Of a DNA stretch of 64,000 nt, positions 1 to 8,668 are shown in pieces. Origin of the DNA: Pseudonocardia sp. EC080619-01. Lineage in GTDB: Bacteria > Actinomycetota > Actinomycetes > Mycobacteriales > Pseudonocardiaceae. The notes beneath the pieces are model-generated. The model did not search any database. It saw only the letters and a program-made list of their open reading frames with translations, and was not told the DNA's origin. Every line of letters begins with the position of its first letter. Position 1 is the first letter of the stretch. The stretch covers positions 4,262,501-4,326,500 of the forward strand of contig NZ_CP012184.1 of assembly GCF_001420995.1 (NCBI RefSeq). The letters are read 5' to 3'. Position numbers and translations under genes: made by a program.

Positions 1-1692
1 GCGGATCAGGCGCCTGCTCATCATCGAGAAGCCGATCCCGGACGGGACGCGCAGGTTGTCCTCGAGCACGACCCAGCCGTCGTCGGAGTCGCGGACCAGG
101 TCGATCCCGGCGACGGCGATCCGCACCGCGTCCGGCGGGACGAGCGTGCCCGACCGCGTCCGGCCGGGCGCCCCGTCGACGACGGCGGCCGGCACGATCC
201 GGTCGCGGACGATCTCGCGCCGGCCGTAGACGTCGCGGACGAAGTGCTCCAGCGCCCGGACCCGCTGGGCGAGCCCTGCCGACAGGTGCGCCCAGTCGTC
301 CGCGGCCACGATCCGCGGGACGAGGTCCAGCGGGAACAGCCGCTCGCCGTCGTCACCGGGCACGACGCCGGGGACCGGGAAGGTGACGCCGCGTGCGCGC
401 TGCTCGGTCCGCAGCGCGGACTCGGCGGCGGTGAGCCCGCGGGTGCCGAGCCGCTCGAGGGAGCGGAACAGCCAGCCGTACGCCGGGCGGATCGTCAGGT
501 CGTCGTCGACGGCCTCGTCGTGCCGGGGCGGGACGTAGCCGGACAGCAGGTCCGGCGCGACCGGGACGGTCACCGGCAGGGTGCCGGGCACCTCCTCGCC
601 CTGGGTGCGGGCGAGGAGGTCGTCGACGACGTCGACCAGCGACCCGCGGTGGCCGAACGCCCTGCGCTGCGCGGCCGCACCCGAGCCGCGGGCCAGCACG
701 GCCTCGGCGAGCTCCTCGACCTGCTCGGCGTCGCCGGTGTCCTCGAGCCACGGCCGCAGCTCGGCGACCAGCGTGCGCAGCTGCACCGCGGGCGGGGAGA
801 GGACCGGTGCCGCGGGCTCGGACACGTCGACGAGGTCGCCCTCCAGGCCGGAGCGGGCGGCCCGCCACCCGGCGGCCCGCAGCAGCTCGTGCCGGACCCG
901 GGGGAGCGGTCGTCCGGCCTCGGTGTCGGCGCGCGCCCGGGCGACCAGCGCCCGGAACAGGCCGGCGACAAGGACGACGTCGTCGACCTCGGGGCAGGCG
1001 TCGCAGACCCGGAGCTCGACGGTCGGCAGGTGTGCGCTGGGCCGGACGTCGAAGTAGAGCATCCCGGCGTCGCTGATCGTCCCGGACGTGATCAGCTCGT
1101 CGATCATCGCGTCGTACTCCGCGGCGGTGGTGACGTCACCGGGCGGACCGGCGGTGGGCCAGCGCTGCCAGATCATGCTGCGGTAGCTGGCGTAGCCGGT
1201 GTCGTGGCCGCGCCAGTACGGCGAGCTGGCGGTGATCGCGAGCAGGGCGGGGAGGGCGGGCGCGACCCGGCGGGAGACCTGCACCGCGGTGTCCCGGTCG
1301 GGGACGTCGGCGTGTACCTGCAGCCCGCAGATGTGCTGCTCGCGGACGAGCATCTGGTACTCGTGCTGCATCCGCTCGTACCGGGCGCCCGCGGAGACGT
1401 CGTCGCCGGACAGGTCGACCAGCGGGACGGTCCCCGCCGCGACCACGCCCAGCCCGAGCGGCTCGGCGGCCTCCCGGAGCCGGGCCCGCAGCCGTCGCAC
1501 GTGCCGGCGCAGGTCGTCGAGCGACTCCGTCGCCGGGGTGTTCGTCTCGACCAGCGAGCGTTGCAGCTCGGGGAAGAACTCGGCGCCGTCCAGATGTTCC
1601 AGCAGCCGGTCCGCGTCGGGTGCGGCCCGGCGGTCGGTCAGGCCGACCACGTGGAACTCCTCCTCGACCCCCACCAGCGACACGTCCCCCAC
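1..1692 (-). CDS. Glutamate-cysteine-ligase-type / circularly permuted ATP-grasp fusion (partial)
   Basis: The protein runs off the left edge of the window, so its C-terminus is missing; 564 residues are visible from a GTG start at 1690-1692. Residues 1 to about 370 read as a type-2 glutamate-cysteine ligase (YbdK/carboxylate-amine ligase family), beginning with VGVEEEF. From about residue 375 the sequence matches the circularly permuted ATP-grasp family, starting near LLSGYVPPRHDEA and reaching VLEDNLRVPSGIGFSMM at the edge. Both halves belong to families that form amide bonds from a carboxylate and an amine using ATP, so a small-peptide ligase is plausible; the substrate is unknown. No strong Shine-Dalgarno precedes the start, and GTG at 1681-1683 is an alternative. 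Confidence 0.85.
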   Translation of the reverse strand, partial: MGDVSLVGVEEEFHVVGLTDRRAAPDADRLLEHLDGAEFFPELQRSLVETNTPATESLDDLRRHVRRLRARLREAAEPLGLGVVAAGTVPLVDLSGDDVSAGARYERMQHEYQMLVREQHICGLQVHADVPDRDTAVQVSRRVAPALPALLAITASSPYWRGHDTGYASYRSMIWQRWPTAGPPGDVTTAAEYDAMIDELITSGTISDAGMLYFDVRPSAHLPTVELRVCDACPEVDDVVLVAGLFRALVARARADTEAGRPLPRVRHELLRAAGWRAARSGLEGDLVDVSEPAAPVLSPPAVQLRTLVAELRPWLEDTGDAEQVEELAEAVLARGSGAAAQRRAFGHRGSLVDVVDDLLARTQGEEVPGTLPVTVPVAPDLLSGYVPPRHDEAVDDDLTIRPAYGWLFRSLERLGTRGLTAAESALRTEQRARGVTFPVPGVVPGDDGERLFPLDLVPRIVAADDWAHLSAGLAQRVRALEHFVRDVYGRREIVRDRIVPAAVVDGAPGRTRSGTLVPPDAVRIAVAGIDLVRDSDDGWVVLEDNLRVPSGIGFSMMSRRLIR

Positions 1693-1838
1693 GGCGGTGA
1701 CGCTAGGTCGCCGCTGTTACCGGCAGGTGTCGGGAGATGATCGGCAGGCTGCGGTCGCCCGCCCGCTGCGCCGATCGGAGCAGTGACGCTGAGCTGTACG
1801 GACCAGTTCCCAGCAGGTGCCCTCGGTACCTTCCGTCG

Positions 1839-3254
1839 ATGGTCACCCGTACCGGCCGGCACCGCCGCCGCGCCGATGGCGCGCCCACCGGCACCGGCCA
1901 GCGTGCGCTCGTCGCGGTCGTCCAGGTGCTCGGGCTGGCGGTGTGGTTCTCGGCGTCGGCCGTCCTGCCCGAGCTACGCGCCGAGTGGGGGATCGGGACG
2001 ACGGCCGGGGTCTGGCTCACCTGCTCGGTGCAGCTCGGGTTCGCGGCGGGCGCGGTGGTGTCGTCCGTGCTGACGCTGGCGGACCGGGTCCGGCCGGAAC
2101 GCCTGCTGGCCGGTGGCGCCGCGGCCGCGGCCGGCTGCACCCTGCTGCTCGCCGCCGTCGCCGACGGACCACTGCTCGCGCTGGTGCTGCGCGCCGCGAC
2201 CGGGATGTGCCTGGCGCTGGTCTACCCGGTCGGCATGAAGATCATGACGTCCTGGTCGGGGCCGGAACGCCGCGCCCGCGATCTCGGTGTGCTGGTCGGC
2301 GCGCTCACGGTCGGGTCGGCGCTGCCGCACCTGATCGGCGGCGTGCCGGCGTTGCCGTGGCGTGCGGTGCTCGCCGGGGCGACGCTCTGCGGGCTCGCCG
2401 CCGCGGCGCTCGCCTGGTGCCTCGTGCGCCCCGGCCCCGCGCACGCCCCGGCGCCGCCGCCGGACCCGCGCTACGCCGTCCGGATGCTCCGCGAACGCGG
2501 GCCCCGGCTCGTGGTGCTGGGCTACCTGGGCCACATGTGGGAGCTGTACGCGATGTGGACCTGGCTGGGCGCGGCGCTCGCGTCCGGCGACCCCGGCCCC
2601 GGCGAGCACCTGCTGGTCTTCGTCGCGACCGGGCTGGGCGGCGCCGCCGGCTGCGTCCTGGGCGGCCGGGCCGCCGACCGCTGGGGCCGGGTCCCAGTGA
2701 TCGCGACGGCGCTGGTCGCGAGCGGGCTCTGCTGCCTGCTGTCGCCGCTGCTCCTCGGCGCCGCACCGGTCGCGGTCGCGGTGTTCTGCGTGCTGTGGGG
2801 CGCGGCCGCCGTCGCCGACTCCGCCGTGCTGACGACGGCGACGATCGAGGTCGCCGACCCCCGCTACCCGGGCACCGCGCTCACCGTCCAGACGGCGCTC
2901 GGGTTCCTGCTGACCGTCGGCGGGATCGCGACCGTGCCGGTGCTGGCCGGGGCCGTGGGCTGGCAGGCGTCGCTGGCGGTACTCGCGCTCGGCCCGGTCC
3001 TGGCGCTACCGGCGGTGCTGGCGCTGCGGGGGCGCCTGCAGGCCGACGAACGCCCGACCACCGAGCTGTATCGGCTCCGGCGTGCGACGGGCGTGGCCGC
3101 GGACCCGTCGGGATTCGCCGGGGACGTGGCGCGGGCGCTGCCGGGTGGACGGTCGGATCCCGCGCCGATGGTTCCGCCGCGACCTGCGGAGCCGGACGAG
3201 GCGCGACCGGCGTCGCAGGGGCGCCGCAGCCGCTCCCGGGGCGGAGCGCCCTGA
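1839..3254 (+). CDS. MFS transporter
   Basis: A 471-residue hydrophobic protein with about twelve predicted membrane segments. It starts after a basic N-terminus (VTRTGRHRRR) with VAVVQVLGLAVWFSASAVLP, a common opening of nitrate/cyanate-like MFS carriers. The central loop has the GGRAADRWGR signature of the major facilitator superfamily. The ATG at 1839 is chosen over upstream in-frame starts because the transporter homology begins just after it. The C-terminal tail from about residue 400 is hydrophilic, Arg/Pro-rich and probably cytoplasmic. Substrate cannot be inferred from sequence. It is divergent from the ligase gene, with about 146 bp between them. Confidence 0.8.
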   Translation: MVTRTGRHRRRADGAPTGTGQRALVAVVQVLGLAVWFSASAVLPELRAEWGIGTTAGVWLTCSVQLGFAAGAVVSSVLTLADRVRPERLLAGGAAAAAGCTLLLAAVADGPLLALVLRAATGMCLALVYPVGMKIMTSWSGPERRARDLGVLVGALTVGSALPHLIGGVPALPWRAVLAGATLCGLAAAALAWCLVRPGPAHAPAPPPDPRYAVRMLRERGPRLVVLGYLGHMWELYAMWTWLGAALASGDPGPGEHLLVFVATGLGGAAGCVLGGRAADRWGRVPVIATALVASGLCCLLSPLLLGAAPVAVAVFCVLWGAAAVADSAVLTTATIEVADPRYPGTALTVQTALGFLLTVGGIATVPVLAGAVGWQASLAVLALGPVLALPAVLALRGRLQADERPTTELYRLRRATGVAADPSGFAGDVARALPGGRSDPAPMVPPRPAEPDEARPASQGRRSRSRGGAP

Positions 3255-3347
3255 GGTCGAGGTCGTGCGGCGGGGCCTGCCGAGCCGTGGGGATCCGCGC
3301 GAGGGGCGGCACGAGCTCGCACGCGCCGCCGGAGGGGGTGGGGTGTC

Positions 3348-3378
3348 GTGGAATCGCTTCCTCAGGCAGCGATTCCAC
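3348..3378. repeat. Perfect 11-bp stem palindrome, copy A
   Basis: GTGGAATCGCT at 3348-3358 pairs perfectly with AGCGATTCCAC at 3368-3378 around a 9-nt loop. A related copy lies in opposite orientation at 3435-3461. It sits between convergent genes, so it may act as a terminator, but the AT-containing palindrome and its inverted partner are more typical of a dispersed palindromic repeat. Confidence 0.7.
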
Positions 3379-3434
3379 AGCGCCACCTCTCTGCCCGAGA
3401 GGGACGCCCCCCTCGTGGTGGCCACGCTTCCGGA

Positions 3435-3461
3435 GAAATCGCTGCCTGAGGAAGCGACTTC
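3435..3461. repeat. Palindrome copy B (inverted relative to copy A)
   Basis: GAAATCGCT at 3435-3443 and AGCGACTTC at 3453-3461 form a 9-bp stem with one mismatch around GCCTGAGGA. The whole unit is the reverse complement of copy A with a few changes, so the two copies could also pair with each other into a larger hairpin enclosing about 56 nt. Confidence 0.65.
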
Positions 3462-3570
3462 GTAGAAGACCCGGCTCCGGTGGCGGCTCCGGCGTGCCCG
3501 GCGGCCCGTCCCGAGGGTCCCGCGGGTCGCGCCCGAGGGTCCCGCGAGTCGCGCCTCCGGGCGCCGGCGA

Positions 3571-4398
3571 TCACCGACCCGGCCCCGCGGCCCCACCGTC
3601 CGCGGCCCCACCGTCCGCCGCCCCAGCGCCCGCCGCCGCTGCCGCTCCTGCTCCCGCTCCCGTTGCCGCAGCCGCAGCCGCGAGCAGCTCCGCGTGCTGG
3701 GCCGCGGCCTCGCCCGGGCTCATCGGGTCCCCGTGCCCGGGCACGTAGGTCGCCGCGTCGCGGGCCAGCAGGAGCGCCAGGGCGCCGGGCCACCGGGACG
3801 GGTACGCGTCCGGCCCCACCGACGGCGGCGCGCCGTTCTCCAGCAGGTCCCCGGCGAAGAGCACCCGGGCGTCCGGCACGTGCACGGCCAGGTCGTGACC
3901 GGTGTGCGCGGGTCCGGGGTGGACCAGCTCGACCACGCGTCCGCCCAGGTCCACGGGGTGCGACGAGCCCGGGCGCGGGCAGACCGGGCCGTCCGGGAGG
4001 ACCGGAACGGTGGCGGCGAGGGCGTCGGCGGTGCAGTCGTCCCCGGCGTCGCGGTGGTGCCGCACCCACTCCGCACGCTGCGCGGCCGCGGTCACGGCGA
4101 GCGCCGCCGCGCACCCGGCCTGGGCGTACACCGGCACGCCGGGGAACGCCGACGTGCCGAAGCAGTGGTCGAAGTGCGCGTGCGTGATCGCGACGACCAG
4201 CGGCAGCGTCGTCACCGTGCGGACGGCGGCGGCGAGTTCGGCGCCCTGGACGTCGTCACCGCGGGTGTCGACCACCAGTGCGCGGTCCGCGCCGAGGACG
4301 AGCCCGGTGGTCAGGTCCAGCCCGTCGTGCCGGCGCGCGAACACGCCGTCGGCGAGTTCGAGCCACCGTCCGTCCACGGGCGTCGATCGTGCCCTCAC
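3571..4398 (-). CDS. Metallo-beta-lactamase-fold hydrolase
   Basis: A 275-residue MBL-fold protein. The zinc-binding motif THAHFDH lies at about residues 72-78, and further metal ligands are likely in HPGPAHTGHD, LFAGDLLE and VPGHGDP. The family hydrolyses thioesters, lactams or phosphoesters; the substrate is unknown, though the arrangement resembles subclass B3/glyoxalase-II-like enzymes. The GTG start at 4396-4398 overlaps the TGA of the upstream DUF429 gene (GTGA), implying translational coupling. The last 40 residues are an Ala/Gly-rich low-complexity tail, probably disordered. Confidence 0.85.
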   Translation of the reverse strand: MRARSTPVDGRWLELADGVFARRHDGLDLTTGLVLGADRALVVDTRGDDVQGAELAAAVRTVTTLPLVVAITHAHFDHCFGTSAFPGVPVYAQAGCAAALAVTAAAQRAEWVRHHRDAGDDCTADALAATVPVLPDGPVCPRPGSSHPVDLGGRVVELVHPGPAHTGHDLAVHVPDARVLFAGDLLENGAPPSVGPDAYPSRWPGALALLLARDAATYVPGHGDPMSPGEAAAQHAELLAAAAAATGAGAGAAAAAGAGAADGGAADGGAAGPGR

Positions 4399-5069
4399 AC
4401 CGCGATCGCCGTCGACCGGCCGCGGTCGTCGGTGCCGGGCCCGAGGAGTTCCGCCGTCCCCCGGGCGACCCGCTCGGCGGTCCAGGCGCAGACGAGGGCG
4501 TCGAGGACGTCGTCGAGCCGGGCCGCGGACGGGAGGTCGCCGAGCAGCAGCGCCGGGTCGACCCACCCGGACAGCGCCGCGATGCGCTGCCCGGCCCCGC
4601 GTGCGGTCTTCTTCGACGCGAAACCGGTGCCGGGCGCGAGGGTCCGGAACGACAGCTCCGGGTGCGCCTCGACGACCGGCGCGGGCAGCGCGACGTCCTG
4701 GAACTCGCGGATCTTCGGCACGATGTTCCACGCCTGCACGCTGATCTTCCGTCCGGTGGCGCGTTGCGCGGCCGCGCAGGCGTCGGCGTACGACCCGGCG
4801 GCGAGGACCGTCGCGGGCGGGGTCGGGAAGAGCGACGCCCGCGCCGTCCCGAGCCGTGCGGAGGCCTCGACCTCGGCCCGCCGCCGCGTCCCGCCGGACG
4901 GCAGCGCGAGCGGGATGTCGATCCCGACGGCGTCGCACCCGGCGGTCGCCCGGAGCACGGCCGCCGCGTCCGGGACGACCGACCAGCTCACCCGGCGTGC
5001 CCGCCCGGTCCCGGACAGCACGCACACGACCCAGCCCGTGGGGACCCCGTCCACCCCTCCGATCCGCAT
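4395..5069 (-). CDS. DUF429 family protein (predicted RNase H-like nuclease)
   Basis: A 224-residue protein beginning MRIGGVDGVPTGWVV, the start typical of DUF429, a family predicted to have an RNase H-like fold. The motif VGIDIPLALP follows at about residue 55. The conserved segments FPTPP, KIREFQDVA and AHPELSF are all present, so the domain looks complete. Its function is not established. It is the first gene of a two-gene unit with the MBL hydrolase (4-bp overlap) and is divergent from rpiB, with only 18 bp between the start codons. Confidence 0.82.
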   Translation of the reverse strand: MRIGGVDGVPTGWVVCVLSGTGRARRVSWSVVPDAAAVLRATAGCDAVGIDIPLALPSGGTRRRAEVEASARLGTARASLFPTPPATVLAAGSYADACAAAQRATGRKISVQAWNIVPKIREFQDVALPAPVVEAHPELSFRTLAPGTGFASKKTARGAGQRIAALSGWVDPALLLGDLPSAARLDDVLDALVCAWTAERVARGTAELLGPGTDDRGRSTAIAV

Positions 5070-5087
5070 GAGGGATGATCCTGCCCC

Positions 5088-5555
5088 GTGCGCGTCTACC
5101 TGGGCAGTGACCACGCCGGTTTCGAGGTCAAGGGCAAGCTCGTCGAGTACCTGACCGAGCAGGGTGTCGAGGCGGTCGACGTCGGGGCCCCGACGTTCGA
5201 CGCCCTCGACGACTACCCCGCCTGGTGCATCGAGACGGCCCGCCGGGTCGTCGCCGACGAGGGCTCCCTCGGCATCGTGCTCGGTGGTTCCGGCAACGGC
5301 GAGCAGATCGCCGCCAACAAGGTGAAGGGCATCCGGGCCGCGCTGGCCTGGAACGAGGACACCGCGAAGCTCGCCCGCGAGCACAACGACGCCCAGGTCA
5401 TCGGCGTCGGTGCCCGCCAGCACCCGTTCCCCGAGGTCGTCGCGATCGTCGACGCCTTCCTCGCGACCCCGTTCTCCGGCGACGAGCGCCACCAGCGCCG
5501 GATCGACCAGATGCTCGGCTACGAGGAGACCGGCGAGATCGACCTGCCCGGCTGA
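5088..5555 (+). CDS. rpiB: Ribose-5-phosphate isomerase B
   Basis: A 155-residue RpiB/LacAB-family isomerase that interconverts ribose 5-phosphate and ribulose 5-phosphate in the pentose phosphate pathway. The N-terminus VYLGSDHAGFEVK and the GGSGNGEQIAANKV motif are diagnostic. In the latter a Glu stands where the E. coli enzyme has its catalytic Cys, as in the mycobacterial type of RpiB. The length is normal. It starts with GTG, and its TGA overlaps the ATG of the next gene (TGATG), so it is probably co-translated with the DNA glycosylase. Confidence 0.95.
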   Translation: MRVYLGSDHAGFEVKGKLVEYLTEQGVEAVDVGAPTFDALDDYPAWCIETARRVVADEGSLGIVLGGSGNGEQIAANKVKGIRAALAWNEDTAKLAREHNDAQVIGVGARQHPFPEVVAIVDAFLATPFSGDERHQRRIDQMLGYEETGEIDLPG

Positions 5556-6370
5556 TGCCCGAGGGGCACACGCTGCACCGGCTGGCGAAGCGGCACCGGT
5601 TGCTGTTCGTCCGCAGGCCGGTGCGGGTCTCCAGCCCGCAGGGGCGGTTCGAGGGCTCCGCCGCGCTGCTCGACGGGCAGGTGATGACCGGCGCCGAGGC
5701 GCACGGCAAGCACCTGTTCCACCGCTACGGGCGGGACCGGGTCGTGCACGTCCACCTCGGGCTGTACGGGACGTTCACCGAGTCCGAGCTGCCCGCGCCG
5801 GAGCCGGTCGGGCAGCTGCGGATGCGGCTCGTCGGCGAGTCGCATTACGCCGACCTGCGCGGCCCGACCGCGTGCGAGCTGATCACCTCGGCGGAGGCGC
5901 GGGCGGTGCGGGCCCGCCTGGGCGCCGATCCGCTGCGCCGGGACGCCGACCCGGACCGGGTCTGGGAGCGGGTCTCCCGGTCGCGCAGCCCGCTGGCGAC
6001 GCTGCTGATGGACCAGGCCGTCCTCGCGGGCGTCGGGAACGTCTACCGGGCCGAGCTGCTGTTCCGGCACGGGCTCGACCCGCAGTTGCCCGGCCGGGGG
6101 CTGGACCGCGCGACCTGGGACGCCATGTGGCCCGATCTCGTCGCCCTGATGCGTGACGGCGTGCGGGTGGGCCGGATCGACACGGTGCGCCCCGAGCACG
6201 ATCCGCGGCGCCGGGGCGAACCCGGCCGCAAGGACCGGCACGGCGGCGAGGTGTACGTCTACCGCCGGGCCGGCCTGCCCTGCCTGGTGTGCGGCACGGA
6301 GGTCCGGCACTCCGAGCACGCGGCGCGGAACCTGTTCTGGTGTCCCACGTGCCAGCCGGATCACCGTTAG
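5555..6370 (+). CDS. nei: Fpg/Nei family DNA glycosylase (endonuclease VIII-like)
   Basis: A 271-residue base-excision repair enzyme. MPEGHT at the N-terminus supplies the catalytic Pro2 and Glu3. GKHLFHRY holds the conserved Lys, and QAVLAGVGNVYRAELLF is the helix-two-turn-helix. The C-terminal zinc finger has the form CxxC-x16-CxxC (CLVCG...WCPTC). The HTL after MPEG favours the Nei (oxidised pyrimidine) branch over Fpg. It overlaps rpiB by one base. Confidence 0.93.
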   Translation: MPEGHTLHRLAKRHRLLFVRRPVRVSSPQGRFEGSAALLDGQVMTGAEAHGKHLFHRYGRDRVVHVHLGLYGTFTESELPAPEPVGQLRMRLVGESHYADLRGPTACELITSAEARAVRARLGADPLRRDADPDRVWERVSRSRSPLATLLMDQAVLAGVGNVYRAELLFRHGLDPQLPGRGLDRATWDAMWPDLVALMRDGVRVGRIDTVRPEHDPRRRGEPGRKDRHGGEVYVYRRAGLPCLVCGTEVRHSEHAARNLFWCPTCQPDHR

Positions 6371-6381
6371 GGTCCGGTGTC

Positions 6382-7161
6382 GTGGTGGAGCACAAGCCGA
6401 TCGACTGCTGGATGACCGACATGGACGGCGTCCTCGTCCGCGAGGGCAGCATCGTCCCCGGGGCCGACGCGTTGCTGTCCCGGTTGCGGGAGAAGGACAT
6501 CCCGTTCCTCGTCCTGACGAACAACAGCATCCACACGGCCCGGGACCTGCGGTACCGGTTGCAGGCCACCGGCCTGGACGTGCCGGAGGAGTCGATCTGG
6601 ACCTCGGCGCTGGCGACCGCGGCGTTCCTCCACGAGCAGCGCCCGCGCGGCAGCGCCTACGTCATCGGTGAGGCCGGGCTGACGACCGCACTGCACGACG
6701 TCGGCTACGTCATCACCGACCGCAACCCCGACTACGTCGTGCTCGGGGAGACCCGCACGTACAGCTTCTCCTCGATCGCCACCGCGATGCGCCTGGTCGA
6801 GAAGGGCTCGCGGTTCGTCGCCACCAACCCGGACGCGACCGGGCCGTCGCCGGAGGGCATCCTGCCCGCCACCGGTTCGGTCGCCGCCATGATCTCGAAG
6901 GCGACCGGCGTGGAGCCGTACTTCGTCGGCAAACCGAACCCGCTGATGATGCGGGCCGCGCTCAACCGGCTCGGCGCGCACTCGGAGTCCACGGTCATGA
7001 TCGGCGACCGGATGGACACCGACATCCTCGCCGGGCTGGAGGCCGGGATGCGCACGGTCCTGGTGCTCTCCGGCATCACCAAGGAGTCCGAGATCGACCG
7101 GTTCCCGTTCCGGCCGAACCGGGTCGTGCCCTCGGTCGCGGATCTCGTCGACGACGTGTAG
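6382..7161 (+). CDS. HAD-IIA family hydrolase (NagD-like phosphatase)
   Basis: A protein of about 259 residues with all four HAD motifs in order: DMDGVL (nucleophile Asp), LTNNS, the Lys in FVGKPNP, and MIGDRMDTDI. The cap type and spacing are those of the NagD/4-nitrophenylphosphatase subgroup. It probably removes phosphate from a nucleotide or sugar phosphate in the cytoplasm. GTG at 6382 is chosen because the in-frame sequence upstream lies inside the preceding glycosylase gene. It follows that gene by 11 bp and is likely in the same operon. Confidence 0.9.
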   Translation: MVEHKPIDCWMTDMDGVLVREGSIVPGADALLSRLREKDIPFLVLTNNSIHTARDLRYRLQATGLDVPEESIWTSALATAAFLHEQRPRGSAYVIGEAGLTTALHDVGYVITDRNPDYVVLGETRTYSFSSIATAMRLVEKGSRFVATNPDATGPSPEGILPATGSVAAMISKATGVEPYFVGKPNPLMMRAALNRLGAHSESTVMIGDRMDTDILAGLEAGMRTVLVLSGITKESEIDRFPFRPNRVVPSVADLVDDV

Positions 7162-7168
7162 CCCTGAT

Positions 7169-7187
7169 CGTCCGTCTGGGACGGACG
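7169..7187. terminator. Hairpin between convergent genes
   Basis: CGTCCGTC at 7169-7176 pairs with GACGGACG at 7180-7187 around a 3-nt loop. It lies 8 bp past the HAD gene and before the convergent carboxyltransferase gene, so it can serve both strands. Confidence 0.6.
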
Positions 7188-7207
7188 TATGAGAGCACCG
7201 GCAGCGG

Positions 7208-8668
7208 TCAGCGACGGCGACCCGGCCCGGTCGCGGCGATCCGCACCTCCTCCTCGATCGCCCGGGCGAGCCGCGCCGTGAACGCCGCCGGCTCGTCGGC
7301 GGCGTCGGGGTGTTCCGGCACGATCCGGTCGACCGCACCGGCGTCGGCGAGGTCCGTGGCGCGCACCTGCTGCGCCGCCACGACCTCGGCCGCCCGGTCG
7401 GGTGTCCCGTGCACGATCGCGCTCGCGCCCTCCGGCGGCAGCGGGGTCAGCCAGGCGTTCCCGGCCGCGATCCGGCGCCGCGACCCGAACAGCGCCAGCG
7501 CCGCGCCGCCCGATCCCTGACCGGCGAGCACCGACACACTCGGCACCGGCAGGTCCGCGAGCTCGGCCAGGCAGCGCGCGATCTCACCGGCCAGTGCGCC
7601 GTTCTCGGCGTCGGCGCTCAGCTCGCCGCCGCCGGTGTCGACGACGGTGACGAGCGGGAGCCGCAGCTCGCGGGCCAGTGCGAAGCCGCGCCGGGCGACC
7701 CGCAGGTCGGCGGGCCCCGGTGGCCGCTCGGCCGCGCGGTCCTGACCGACGAGGACGCACGGCGTGCTCCCGATCCGGGCCAGGCACAGCACGGTCGCGG
7801 CCGCGATCTCGCCGACGCCGGTGCCGTGCAGCGGGACGACGTCGCCCGCCTCGCGGTCCAGCAGCTCGCGCACCCCGGGCCGGTCCGGCCGCCGGGTGGC
7901 GGTGATCGACGCCCAGGCGTCCGGTGCGGGGCCGCCGTGCGGCTCCGGGGACGGGGGTGCGGCCGGGGCGACCGTCGGCCGCCGCTCGACGACGGCGAGC
8001 AGCGCGTCCAGCAGCCGGGCGAGCCCGTCGGCCCCGGTGACGGCGTCGACGATCCCGCGCGCGGCCAGGTTCTCGGACCGCTGCACGTCCGGGGGGAAGT
8101 CCGTGCCGTGCAGCGCCCGGTACACCTTCGGGCCGAGGAAGCCGACCAGCGCACCCGGCTCGGCGGTCGTGACGGTGCCGAGCGACCCCCAGGACGCGAA
8201 CGCCCCGCCGGTCGCCGGGTGCCGCAGGTGGACGACGACCGGCAGCCCGGCCCGGCGGTGCGCGGCGACCCGGTCCGCGATCGTGATCATCTCGAGGAAC
8301 GCGGGCGTCCCCTCCTGCATCCGGGTGCCACCGGAGGCCGGGGAGAGCAGCAGCGGCAGGCGCTCGTCGGTGGCCCGCTCTACGGCCGCGACGAGCCGCC
8401 GGGCCGCGGTGGACCCGACCGAACCGGCGAGGAAGCCGAACTCGCTGACGGCGACGGCCAGCCGCCGTCCCCCGACCCGTCCCTCGCCGCTGACCATCGA
8501 CTCGTCGGTCCCGGCCGCGTCGCGGGCGGCGGCGAGCTCGCGGCGGTAGCGGGCGTCCGCACCGGCGGGCGGCGTGGCGGGCGCGTCCCACGACCGGAAC
8601 GACCCGGCGTCGAGGACGGTCGCGAGCAGCTGCGCCGAGCCGGGGACGGCCCGGGCCGGGGCGCTCAC
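7208..8668 (-). CDS. Fused AccD/AccA-type carboxyltransferase or decarboxylase
   Basis: A 486-residue protein with two crotonase-like carboxyltransferase halves. The N-terminal half resembles AccD (SGGTRMQEGTPAFLEM, then TGGAFASWGSLGTV and GFLGPKV). The C-terminal half, from about residue 250, resembles AccA (VTVVDTGGGELS, GQGSGGALALFG-like, LPPEGAS). There is no zinc-ribbon N-terminus and no biotin carboxylase or biotin carrier gene nearby. It overlaps the CoA-transferase gene by 4 bp (GTGA) and is third in an operon with a dicarboxylate carrier. That context would fit a biotin-independent malonyl-thioester decarboxylase as well as a carboxyltransferase; this is an inference. Confidence 0.8.
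   Translation of the reverse strand: MSAPARAVPGSAQLLATVLDAGSFRSWDAPATPPAGADARYRRELAAARDAAGTDESMVSGEGRVGGRRLAVAVSEFGFLAGSVGSTAARRLVAAVERATDERLPLLLSPASGGTRMQEGTPAFLEMITIADRVAAHRRAGLPVVVHLRHPATGGAFASWGSLGTVTTAEPGALVGFLGPKVYRALHGTDFPPDVQRSENLAARGIVDAVTGADGLARLLDALLAVVERRPTVAPAAPPSPEPHGGPAPDAWASITATRRPDRPGVRELLDREAGDVVPLHGTGVGEIAAATVLCLARIGSTPCVLVGQDRAAERPPGPADLRVARRGFALARELRLPLVTVVDTGGGELSADAENGALAGEIARCLAELADLPVPSVSVLAGQGSGGAALALFGSRRRIAAGNAWLTPLPPEGASAIVHGTPDRAAEVVAAQQVRATDLADAGAVDRIVPEHPDAADEPAAFTARLARAIEEEVRIAATGPGRRR

Larger units (their letters stand above)
3255..3570. other. Intergenic region with two opposed palindromes
   Basis: No gene is supported here. The stretch separates the end of the MFS gene from the convergent end of the hydrolase gene. 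Its only clear structure is a pair of related palindromes (3348-3378 and 3435-3461) described separately. The rest is GC-rich low-complexity sequence. Confidence 0.6.

Noticed and set aside
244..1740. A 498-codon plus-strand open frame over the ligase fusion gene
   Set aside because: The minus strand encodes clear GCS2 and ATP-grasp motifs here; the plus-strand translation is repetitive and featureless.
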